DNA from: a virus
DNA length: 25,966 bases
Reading direction: 5' to 3' (one strand)
Virus record (IMG/VR): IMGVR_UViG_3300020162_001361
Span: 1 to 25,966 of that record
Positions within the stretch are counted from its first letter, which is position 1. Every line of letters starts with the position of its first letter. The notes beneath the pieces are model-generated. The model saw nothing but the letters and a program-made list of their open reading frames with translations, was not told where the DNA came from and searched no databases. The translations under genes and the position numbers were made by a program. This document shows, in pieces, positions 14,439 through 21,100 of the stretch.

Positions 14439-15382
14439 GCCCGCTCCACGCAGGAAGCCTTCCACGCATCCACCGCATCGAGGAACTTTGACGGCGTCGC
14501 ATGCACTTGGGCGATGTAGTCCAGCGGAGCATCGGTCCACTGCTGGTCATCTCCGATCTTGCCTCGGTAGCGCAGGAAGGCCGTGATCTCGTCGCCCTTG
14601 TCCTTGAATTTTGCCTTGAGGATATCCAGCGGGGCGATCTGCTGCACCGGAACCTTGGTCGGTACGCTCGAGACAAAGAGCGACTCGATGCTCGCCCACT
14701 CCATCGGGAGCTCATCGGCCAGAGCCGAGCGGGTCTTCGCGTCGTAGGCCGCCGAGTGCGAGGTCAAGATGATGCGCTCCTTGCCGCCTCGTCCCTTCGC
14801 CTTGCCCGATTCGCTCTCCACCACACGGGTCTTGAAGTTGAGGAAGAAAAGATGGTCCACCCATTCTTTGATGAGAGGCGACGCCTGCTTCGTTAGCTTC
14901 AACTCGTATCTGTCGTAGGGGAGCACTTGGTCGGGCGGCTCCTGACGCTTCACCTGGGCGTGGCCGATCAGCACCACATGGATCCCAGCCTCGATGAGAA
15001 GATCGAGCGACGCTAGGAATCGAGCCATCCGCTCCGCCGCCATGACAAATCCCTTCCCGTACGGGATCTCCTCGAGCGATTTGATCTTCTTCTCCTCCTT
15101 CAGAGCTTCGTGGTTCAAGCGCTCGGCCCAGTCAATAGAGTCCAGCACCACCGTCTTAAAGTCGTGCTTCTCCGTCGCCAGCTCCCGCACCGCTTCATTC
15201 AGCGCAGCCCAAGTCGGAGTCGCCACCCGAGGCACATCGAGATGCGAAGTGCCGTTCTCGACATCGAGGAAGAGAGGTGCCGGCGCCTTGGCGGCCAGCG
15301 TCGTTTTGCCGACGCTCTCCACCCCGTAAAAGCAGACCCGCTGGGCCCGCTGGATTTTTCCAGTTATGATTTGTAGTTTCAT
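14435..15382 (-). CDS. Sak4-like recombination ATPase (AAA_24)
   Basis: A 315-aa RecA-fold ATPase. Walker A is GVESVGKTT (20-28), followed by the PLFLDVENGTSHLDV segment, Walker B VVLDSID (78-84) and a GIHVVLIGHAQVKR sensor strand; the WVDHLFFLNFKTRVV stretch also fits the AAA_24 phage nucleotide-binding family. Members such as Sak4 bind single-stranded DNA and promote annealing with help from the phage SSB. The C-terminal 70 residues form a separate helical part. It heads the recombination block of ATPase, orphan, nuclease, SSB and resolvase. The start has no Shine-Dalgarno; the leader is AAAAAACACAAAAC. Confidence 0.82.
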   Translation of the reverse strand: MKLQIITGKIQRAQRVCFYGVESVGKTTLAAKAPAPLFLDVENGTSHLDVPRVATPTWAALNEAVRELATEKHDFKTVVLDSIDWAERLNHEALKEEKKIKSLEEIPYGKGFVMAAERMARFLASLDLLIEAGIHVVLIGHAQVKRQEPPDQVLPYDRYELKLTKQASPLIKEWVDHLFFLNFKTRVVESESGKAKGRGGKERIILTSHSAAYDAKTRSALADELPMEWASIESLFVSSVPTKVPVQQIAPLDILKAKFKDKGDEITAFLRYRGKIGDDQQWTDAPLDYIAQVHATPSKFLDAVDAWKASCVERA

Positions 15383-15394
15383 GTTTTGTGTTTT

Positions 15395-15553
15395 TTATTG
15401 TGTGAAATTGTCCTCGTCCTCGAGGCGGCGGTTGCGGCGGTTGCGAAGCATCGTCACCCAGCGGTGGCGCTCCTCTTCCACCCCGAGCCGGTAGCAGGCC
15501 CAGCACGACCCAAAGGTCAGCACGACCAGGCAAATGCCGAAGGTCGCCGTCAT
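15395..15553 (-). CDS. 52-aa single-span membrane protein
   Basis: One hydrophobic segment at residues 3-22 (ATFGICLVVLTFGSCWACYR) is followed by a highly charged Arg-rich tail (MLRNRRNRRLEDEDN). Positive residues after the span place the C-terminus in the cytoplasm. The start overlaps the stop of the upstream membrane peptide (ATGA). Three cysteines lie within the span. No family is recognised; lysis, exclusion and membrane tethering of phage DNA are possible roles. Confidence 0.6.
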   Translation of the reverse strand: MTATFGICLVVLTFGSCWACYRLGVEEERHRWVTMLRNRRNRRLEDEDNFTQ

Positions 15554-15669
15554 TTCCTTGCACCCCCCAGGGCAAAGAAAGTGACGTAGAGAGCGCCTGC
15601 CACCGGACCCACCAAAGTTAGAAAATCCAGCGAGTACTGGAGGTTGCGGAGTATGTCAGCGTGTTCCAT
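15550..15669 (-). CDS. 39-aa single-span membrane peptide
   Basis: The peptide has a polar start (EHADILRNLQYSLDF), one span (LTLVGPVAGALYVTFFALGG) and a basic end (ARK). It is coupled by ATGA to the following 52-aa membrane protein, and the pair may work together. It starts 8 nt after the stop of the HTH gene. No family is recognised. Confidence 0.58.
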   Translation of the reverse strand: MEHADILRNLQYSLDFLTLVGPVAGALYVTFFALGGARK

Positions 15670-15677
15670 AATCGTGA

Positions 15678-15851
15678 TTAGGCGACAAGGCCGGACTCCA
15701 CCGCCGCGTCGATCTCGGCCACCTTCAGCAGGGTTGCCCCGCCGAGTTTGTAAAATTTAAGAATCCCAGCACCCTTCAGCGCGTAGAGAGTCGTGATGCT
15801 GATCGAGAGGTACTCCGCCGCCTCCCGTGGTTTGAGGTAGGCAGGGGTCAT
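15678..15851 (-). CDS. Excisionase-like HTH_17 DNA-binding protein
   Basis: A 57-aa protein with the HTH_17/MerR-like pattern: YLKPREAAEYLSISITTLYA (first helix, turn and recognition helix), then the wing LKGAGILKFYKLGGATLLK and the final helix VAEIDAAVESGL. Such proteins act as excisionases or small transcription factors. It is near the integrase and coupled by ATGA to the RHH gene upstream, which fits an Xis or early regulator. GGAGG lies eight nt before the ATG. It is a different protein from the HTH encoded at 5111-5302. Confidence 0.78.
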   Translation of the reverse strand: MTPAYLKPREAAEYLSISITTLYALKGAGILKFYKLGGATLLKVAEIDAAVESGLVA

Positions 15852-16006
15852 TTCGAGGCCCTCCGCTTCTCAGCATTGAATGCCACACGCACCGCTTGAG
15901 AGACCAACCGCGAAAGGGGGATCCCCTGTCCAGCCGACTTAGCCCTCAGATATTCCATGAGTTCCGTTGGGAGACTCACACTTGTTTTCGTAAATGCACC
16001 TTGCAT
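15848..16006 (-). CDS. Ribbon-helix-helix regulator, leftward (CopG/Arc-like)
   Basis: The RHH core is a strand (TKTSVSLPTEL), helix A (MEYLRAKSAGQ), a turn (GIPLS) and helix B (RLVSQAVRVAFNAEK), with a basic end. It should dimerise and bind a short operator. The start is uncertain: in-frame ATGs exist at 16006, 16012, 16030 and 16066. I prefer 16006 (52 aa) because the operator-like sequence at 16011-16027 then lies just upstream of the start, as it does for the divergent RHH gene; 16030 would put the operator inside the coding region. It is the first gene of the leftward early operon and may be an anti-repressor or Cro-like partner. Confidence 0.72.
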   Translation of the reverse strand: MQGAFTKTSVSLPTELMEYLRAKSAGQGIPLSRLVSQAVRVAFNAEKRRASK

Positions 16007-16010
16007 GGTC

Positions 16011-16027
16011 ATACTCGTATTACTGGT
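16011..16027 (+). promoter_or_regulatory. Operator-like site O1
   Basis: ATACTCGTATTACTGGT, with the inner palindrome ATAC-TC-GTAT. It differs from O2 (16172-16189) only by the absence of one G. It lies beside the start of the leftward RHH gene. The pair probably binds one of the two RHH proteins. Confidence 0.55.
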
Positions 16028-16065
16028 CATACCGCGCTGACAAGAAAAAGTTTTAGAATAAATCA

Positions 16066-16090
16066 AGTGGGGTATTCACCTACCCTCACT
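16066..16090. promoter_or_regulatory. Inverted repeat in the RHH intergenic region
   Basis: AGTGGGGTA on the left and TACCCTCACT on the right form an inverted repeat with one inserted base, around a short TTCACC spacer. A second small palindrome, CGAAAA-TAT-TTTTCG, is at 16128-16142. The intergenic segment also holds TTGACA at 16097-16102 on the plus strand, but no well-spaced -10 follows, so I do not place a promoter. Confidence 0.45.
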
Positions 16091-16171
16091 TTTCTATTGA
16101 CACGCTGATAAATACTATCTCTGCGGACGAAAATATTTTTCGGTTTCTGAAAAGAAAATTTGCTTTTTGGA

Positions 16172-16189
16172 ATACTCGGTATTACTGGT
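16172..16189 (+). promoter_or_regulatory. Operator-like site O2
   Basis: ATACTCGGTATTACTGGT, with the palindrome AATAC-TCG-GTATT counting the preceding A. It ends six bases before the ATG of the rightward RHH gene. It matches O1, about 160 bp away, in the same orientation, so occupancy could block expression of either RHH gene or allow a DNA loop. Confidence 0.55.
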
Positions 16190-16195
16190 GGTCTT

Positions 16196-16468
16196 ATGAA
16201 AGGCAACGAAAATGTCTCCAAGTTCACCATATCGCTAGAAAAAGATCTCTTCGATTGGGTCGAAGCGCAGGTCATTGCGATCAACAAAAAAGACCGCAGA
16301 GCCAAGAGCAGCCGGAGCGCCGTCATCGCGCATGCTGTTCAAGCCATGAAAGAATCAGAAGAGGGAAAAGCCAAGCCGGTTGTTGGTGTCGTGATCCGAC
16401 CAGCCTCCGAGAGTTCCGTTTCTGGGCGCTCAATTCCTACGAGGAAGAGCTCCCGCAAAACTGGGTAG
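16196..16468 (+). CDS. Ribbon-helix-helix regulator, rightward (candidate repressor)
   Basis: The only convincing plus-strand gene in the window. The 90-aa product has an RHH-like N-terminus: strand VSKFTISLEKDL, helix A FDWVEAQVIAI, a basic loop NKKDRRAKSS, helix B RSAVIAHAVQAMKE, then a polar, Ser/Arg-rich tail. It is transcribed away from the integrated early operon and towards the integrase gene, with which it converges. Single leftward-opposed regulators of this kind are usually the lysogeny repressor; that role is inferred. I chose the ATG at 16196, because the upstream frame to 16160 runs through the operator. The 103-bp gap to the integrase stop shows no clear terminator. Confidence 0.7.
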   Translation: MKGNENVSKFTISLEKDLFDWVEAQVIAINKKDRRAKSSRSAVIAHAVQAMKESEEGKAKPVVGVVIRPASESSVSGRSIPTRKSSRKTG

Positions 16469-16571
16469 GACAAGTCCACAACCTTACCTCGTCTCCAGAT
16501 TATAGCCCATGCAAGACTGGGAAGATTGCGGGGGGGTCATCACATTGATTTAAGCACTTTGTATTTCTAAC

Positions 16572-17579
16572 TCACAGCGCCCACCACTTCTCTGCATCGC
16601 GGCGGGATACAAGATTTGCGTATGTGGCGTAAAGTAAGTCCGGCGAAGTTCCCATCTCAAAGGCCGTTTTCGTGGCGTCCTTAAAATGGGCCAGATGGTA
16701 AGAAGCAAACGAATGTCGCAGGCAATTCGTAGGCCACCCCAGAGAGACATCCACGCCAATAACCATGCACGCCTCCTTCGCCGTCCGTTCCCAGCCCTTC
16801 TTCCACCACCCATCAACAAGCGGCCCCACACGCCTCGGCATGTGTCGCGCAAAAGGGTCTTGAATGGTAGCCGAGCGAGGACGCGCCGCCTCGCCCTGCT
16901 TTGCATCCTCGCGTCGGATCACGATCTCCTTGTACTCCCAATCAATGGCCGAGTTGTCCACCGCAAAGATCTCTCGCGTTCGGAGTCCAGCAAAGGCGCC
17001 AGCAACCAACCAAGACTTGAACCACACCGGCCACTCATGGGCCAACAGCGCCTTCATTTGATCCAGAGTCAGGATCGGCAACCTCGCGCCCTTATCTCGT
17101 TTCGGCGGCGCATCGTTGAACGGATTAGCCGACACAGCCTCACGACCAATCGGTGAGTTAAAGAAATCGCGGCAGACCGCAAACACATTCCACCTCCCGC
17201 GAGTCGTCAGCGGCAAAGAATCGATCCAGGCACGCATGTGTGCCGGCTTTAGGTCTGCCGGACGCTTGCGCCCCCACTTCTGGCACAGCAAATTTATGCC
17301 CCACTTAATTTGGCGCAGCGACACCGGCTCCACCTCGAGAGATTTCTTAGCGAGAAACTGAGCCGCAAAGAAAGCCACGCTTTCCCCCGCCTTCGTCGTG
17401 CTCGGCAAATCACCCGTCAGAGTGAGCGAATAAATGAGATCCGCATGCGCCCGATTCGCCTCTTCCGCTGTTTTAAAAAAATATCTTTTACGAATTCCCT
17501 TATTCAGCGAGCTGGGAACATCGATTTTCCATCGCGCTTTCACCCTATCAAATTCCGGCAATAGCTTTTGTAAGTCCAT
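16572..17579 (-). CDS. int: Tyrosine recombinase, phage integrase
   Basis: A 335-aa integrase. The N-terminal arm-binding part (about 1-60) includes RKRYFFKTAEEANRAHADLI. The core-binding domain (about 65-150) is followed by the catalytic domain with box I AGAFAGLRTREIF (R200), box II TNCLRHSFASYHL (R288) and the nucleophile in LLYATYANLV (Y320, nine residues after T311). Two usual histidines are replaced: H-x-x-R is N285-x-x-R288 and the G-H before the nucleophile is G-T (311). The L-R-H-S-F-A-S-Y-H and A-E-K-W-W-A-L end pattern is one I associate with Verrucomicrobiota integrases. The att region lies directly upstream. The start lacks a Shine-Dalgarno. It should integrate the phage at a tRNA 3' end. 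Confidence 0.94.
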   Translation of the reverse strand: MDLQKLLPEFDRVKARWKIDVPSSLNKGIRKRYFFKTAEEANRAHADLIYSLTLTGDLPSTTKAGESVAFFAAQFLAKKSLEVEPVSLRQIKWGINLLCQKWGRKRPADLKPAHMRAWIDSLPLTTRGRWNVFAVCRDFFNSPIGREAVSANPFNDAPPKRDKGARLPILTLDQMKALLAHEWPVWFKSWLVAGAFAGLRTREIFAVDNSAIDWEYKEIVIRREDAKQGEAARPRSATIQDPFARHMPRRVGPLVDGWWKKGWERTAKEACMVIGVDVSLGWPTNCLRHSFASYHLAHFKDATKTAFEMGTSPDLLYATYANLVSRRDAEKWWAL

Positions 17580-17588
17580 AAAAAGTCA

Positions 17589-17615
17589 GTGCCAGAACGG
17601 TGCCACACGGTGCCA
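17589..17615. other. Cluster of GTGCCA repeats, candidate integrase arm sites
   Basis: GTGCCA occurs at 17589, 17600 and 17610 on the plus strand, spaced by 11 and 10 bp, and again beyond the core at 17786 (plus) and as TGGCAC at 17767 and 17820. Short, phased repeats on both sides of a core are the usual arrangement of integrase arm-type sites. This is inferred from spacing and position. Confidence 0.5.
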
Positions 17616-17634
17616 CTTTTGTAAATCTATCGTT

Positions 17635-17707
17635 TTTTTTCGAAACCTTTCAGAACCCTCAAGACCCTCACCAACACTGGTTCTGCGGTCTTTTTTCGAA
17701 ACCTTTC
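17635..17707. repeat. 17-bp direct repeat in the att region
   Basis: TTTTTTCGAAACCTTTC is present at 17635-17651 and at 17691-17707, 56 bp apart, and the similarity continues into AACCCT after each copy. It lies between the GTGCCA cluster and the att core, so it is a second candidate set of integrase, Xis or IHF-like binding sites. Confidence 0.75.
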
Positions 17708-17721
17708 GAAACCCTTCGAAA

Positions 17722-17745
17722 TGGCGGAGGGGGTGGGATTCGAAT
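17722..17745 (-). other. attP core, tRNA 3'-end-like
   Basis: Read on the minus strand, the segment ends CCCACCCCCTCCGCCA after a TTCGAAT T-loop, so it looks like the T-arm 3' side, the acceptor strand and the CCA of a tRNA, most like tRNA-Ser (acceptor partner GGAGGGG). The 5' half of the T stem does not pair (GTAGA against CCCAC), and no tRNA body lies upstream, so this is not a tRNA gene. It is the pattern expected of the phage copy of a tRNA attachment core. Confidence 0.65.
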
Positions 17746-17785
17746 CTACCCACTTCCTAGGGGAATTGGCACCGTTTTGGCATCA

Positions 17786-17825
17786 GTGCCAAATTCCGTG
17801 GGTCAGGACCCCACGGAATTGGCAC
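17786..17825. repeat. Long inverted repeat beside the att core
   Basis: GTGCCAAATTCCGTGGG (17786-17802) pairs with CCCACGGAATTGGCAC (17810-17825), one unpaired base and a 7-nt loop. No T-run follows on either strand, so it is not an obvious terminator. Its arms contain the GTGCCA element, which also appears outside the hairpin at 17762-17774 as GGAATTGGCACCG. Confidence 0.75.
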
Positions 17826-17859
17826 CGATGGGACACGCTTTGTCTTACCACTTGGCAAC

Positions 17860-17892
17860 AAAAACGCCCCGACTTTTTAGGGTTCGGGGCGT
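17860..17892 (-). terminator. Rho-independent terminator of the virion operon
   Basis: On the minus strand ACGCCCCGA and TCGGGGCGT (17884-17892 and 17864-17872) form a 9-bp GC-rich stem with an 11-nt loop, followed directly by TTTTTGTTG. It lies 43 bp after the stop of the last virion gene and separates that operon from the att region and the integrase. TCGGGGCGT occurs once more at 17922-17930, so an alternative pairing is possible. Confidence 0.85.
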
Positions 17893-17935
17893 GTTGATTG
17901 GTGTTTAAATTAGAGTCAGGCTCGGGGCGTTGTGA

Positions 17936-18133
17936 CTATTCCTTGCCTTTGGACGTCGAGGCGTCTTGTCGCGGGGAGATTTTGGCGTTGCGAATTCCCA
18001 GGGCGACGAACGCATCATTCTCGCCCAGCTCCTTGCCGATGCTCCAGGCACCAGGGCGCGAAAACTTAGCGTTGAACAGGTCAATGTTTTCCTGCTGCTT
18101 GCGCTGCTTTTCTATGAGTTCTTGTTGAGTCAT
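17936..18133 (-). CDS. Small helical protein at the end of the virion operon
   Basis: A 65-aa protein. It begins with a strongly charged helix (TQQELIEKQRKQQENIDLFN), then has AKFSRPGAWSIGKELGENDA and a basic, polar end. No family is recognised. Its ATG overlaps the stop of the giant gene (ATGA) and has GGAGGT six bases upstream, so it is clearly set up for translation. The terminator follows. It may be a small virion-associated or chaperone-like partner of the giant protein, by position only. Confidence 0.65.
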   Translation of the reverse strand: MTQQELIEKQRKQQENIDLFNAKFSRPGAWSIGKELGENDAFVALGIRNAKISPRQDASTSKGKE

Positions 18134-21100
18134 TGTGCTACCTCCGTCTGTGACATATATCCCATAAGGTCGGCCGCGTCAATCTCGTCAAACGCCCTTT
18201 GTGGGTCATAACGGTCGGCAATCTCGGCTCGGCGTTTACGAATACCATCTTTTGCAGCTTTAGAAAATGCCGCCTCTTGGTCTCGCAGAGTTTTGGCTGT
18301 TTCGCGGGCTTGCTTGATGTATCCAGAGACGACTTTTTTGTCTTCCGCTGGCAACGCTTCAAATTTTGTTTTCTTGCCGCTGACATAATCGGCAAATGCC
18401 GACTGCATTTTTTTAGTTCCTGGGATTTCCATCGACTGCCCAGCGCGAGCCAGCGCTTGGTCAGCAGACATGCTTTCGCTTTCAGTTATTGCTTTGGCAA
18501 GTGCGTCCAACTCCTCTCGGCCAATAAACATCGTCTCGTTTTTCTTTAAGCGAGATTTGAGATTGGCCTCAACATTTGCCGTTTGCATTACCGATGTTGG
18601 CGCGTTCGCTGCAATGCCGCTGACGGCTTTATCGTAAAACAATTTTTGCACGGCGTCTCGGAATGGGCTGGGTGAAACAGGGTCCGACGAACGGTAAGAC
18701 GGAACGACCATTTTTTCTGATGTGGATACCGATATCCCATGTTTTGCCATCACTGCTTGAATAGCGGATTCGCTGTTAAGAACCGCTTGCATAAAGTCAC
18801 CATCATAGAACTGGCCGCCGATAAACACACCTTTGTCTGAAGGTGTGTAGCCGGTGAAAATTCGGTTGCCGTTGCTGTCTCGGATTTTTGCCAAGTCAGT
18901 AACAAACGCCGTTCTTTGCGCGGTTGTCATTTGACCTGTTTCAAATGAAACAACAGGCTGCTTTTCTACGGCTGGGTCATACAATTCCTTGGCGCTTGGC
19001 CGGCGGAAAATGTTGCCACCTTGCTGCTCGACCGCTTCGTTGACGACTTGCATCAGATATTTGGTGTCGCCCCTGTCGCCACGGACGATGGCTGTGATCT
19101 GGGGTGTTTCGGTGTAGACGCCGTCGTCCATCGTAAACCCGCCAAGATCGGTTTTTACCGAATCAACTTGCAGCTTGATGCCGTGCTGTGTTGCCAAGCC
19201 GGTCAATTCATCGGCCAGATTATTGGCAAAGTGTGCTGTGAGCCTTGCGAGCGACTGCTTGTCTCCGGCTTGCTCCATTGTCTGAAGTGCCGAGTTGATC
19301 GCTGTAGCGGTGCGCCCTGTGCCTACCGTCGCTACCTCGAACGGCAGTTCTTGCCTTGCCATTGCAGTATAAGCTCTCTCCATCGCGTCGAGCACTTGCG
19401 CTCCACGGACATTACGTTGCCCTCCTGTGCCAGCGATTGCTTGCAGCTCCATCTTGAGCGGTTGGATGCTGTCGCTGAAAAGAGACAGGTCGTTGTTGGC
19501 AAGAATTGGGTTATCTTTCTTTTCAATGGCCCACAGGATTTCTTGCGCATTACGCGCCTTCAATTTTTCTTTGCCAAACATGGATGCTAGACCACGGCGA
19601 TTTAGTTCGTCGGCCAACAACCCATCGATAGCTTGCTGCGCATCGTAAAGGCGCCCGCCACCTCCAGGAGACAATCCAGCATCGGTGCCTGCGGTGTAAG
19701 TCGTAAAATCTGCACCGGCAAACGGGGCCTCGCTATCTAAGCGGGCTTTCCATGTTTCTGCGGTCCAATCAAAGTTACCTTCAATGCCAAGCGTTCTGGC
19801 TTGCTGATAACGAAGTTCTGCTGGCGAATTGATAGCGAGTTCTTTTGCAACTTTGGCCCAGCGTGGAGATCCGATTGTGTCCTTGGCTGCTTTGCTTTTT
19901 TGCGTCCACTCAAATGGCTGTTTCAAATCTGACCGTTTTTTAGGATCAAGAATAAACCCAGGCACCGCAACACGCTTGGCTGCCATGTCCCACATATCGA
20001 TGGTTGCTTTACCATCCAAGATTCGCTCGGTCTCTGCGAGTTGCTGCGGCGTTAGCTTGGACGCATTGGGATCAACAAGTTTGAGTGATTTTGCAGCGCG
20101 TGTTTGAAGCATTTCTGCCGATGCAGTGTCGCCGTTTTTGCGAGCAGATTCGATCATCTCCGAAAGGCCATTGATGTAAAATGTTCGGACCTTGTCTTGG
20201 ACGCCTTTGATATCCAAATCAAAGTGTTTTCCGGCATTAAAATCCGCCTGACTTTGACGCGTTGCGCGTTGAATCTCTCCAAATCCCATTTTGTATCCGG
20301 CTGTAAATTCCCCAAGCGACGCTGCCGCAGCGCCAGCCGATTTAGTGCTGTTAACAGGAACATTTGTGCGAACGCTACCAAGTGCTAAGTACCGAAGCAT
20401 TTCGTCAGCGCGATTGAAACGCTCGATTCCGGTGATTTGCGGATTGATGATTTCGGCCAGAGTTACGGCTTCGGTTCCCATGTCGGAATAAAATCGAGCG
20501 CTCTTCTGCGCAAACTCAGTTTCCCGCAGTCCGGTGTCGTGAACACGATCTGCCAGCAACTTCACCAACTCACGCACTTCAGTGAAGTTTTTTGGCATGC
20601 CAGGAGCATTGCCAATGAGTCCATATCGAGGCGGTAGGACTACACTTCCTTTAACTGGATTTTGTGGATAGAGCGCCGTGTCGCGGTCTTTGGCAAGTAG
20701 GCTTTGATCGTATACAGAGTGAATCATCCGCGCAGATTCTTCAATCGGGTGGATATCCGGCATGGCTTGGCCTTGGGGATTGTATAAGGCGTCTTCTGTG
20801 GTTTTGGGTAAAGATATGAGCCGGTCTCGGGAGTAGCCGGAGAGCTCGTTCATGTCAGTGATTGGATGTAATGACAGCTCGTCACCCATTTCGTGAGCTC
20901 CCCACATGCGATCTCCGTCGGACCATCGGCGGGCGACATCGAGTGCGCTGGATGGTTGTTCGCCGTGTTTTCTTAAAAAGGAACTCAACTGCCGATCTGT
21001 CATTTGTTCGATTGGCTTTAGAGGTTTTGCATCCGGCATGGCTTGGCCGGTTGGCAGGTCTCTTGACAAGTCCGGCAGCGGTGTAGGGATTTCGGGGAGG

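Noticed and set aside
16091-16125. A sigma-70 promoter at TTGACA (16097-16102) driving the rightward RHH gene
   Set aside because: The AT-rich TACTAT that follows is only 10 bp away, and no -10 element lies at 16-18 bp.
17828-17862. A tRNA D-arm-like stretch on the minus strand (TTGCCAAGTGGTAAGACA)
   Set aside because: It resembles a Gln- or Cys-type D arm, but the stem has a mismatch, no anticodon arm or matching acceptor strand follows, and the T-tail of the terminator runs directly into it. It could be a tRNA remnant but is too weak to call.
17722-17870. A complete tRNA gene formed by the T-arm-like core and the D-arm-like stretch
   Set aside because: The parts are about 100 bp apart with a long hairpin between them, and the acceptor strands do not pair (GGAGGGG is not found upstream).
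19021-19590. Plus-strand frames inside the giant gene, including a 189-codon Cys-rich one
   Set aside because: They are antisense to a single uninterrupted 2158-codon frame, lack plausible starts and show no domain pattern.
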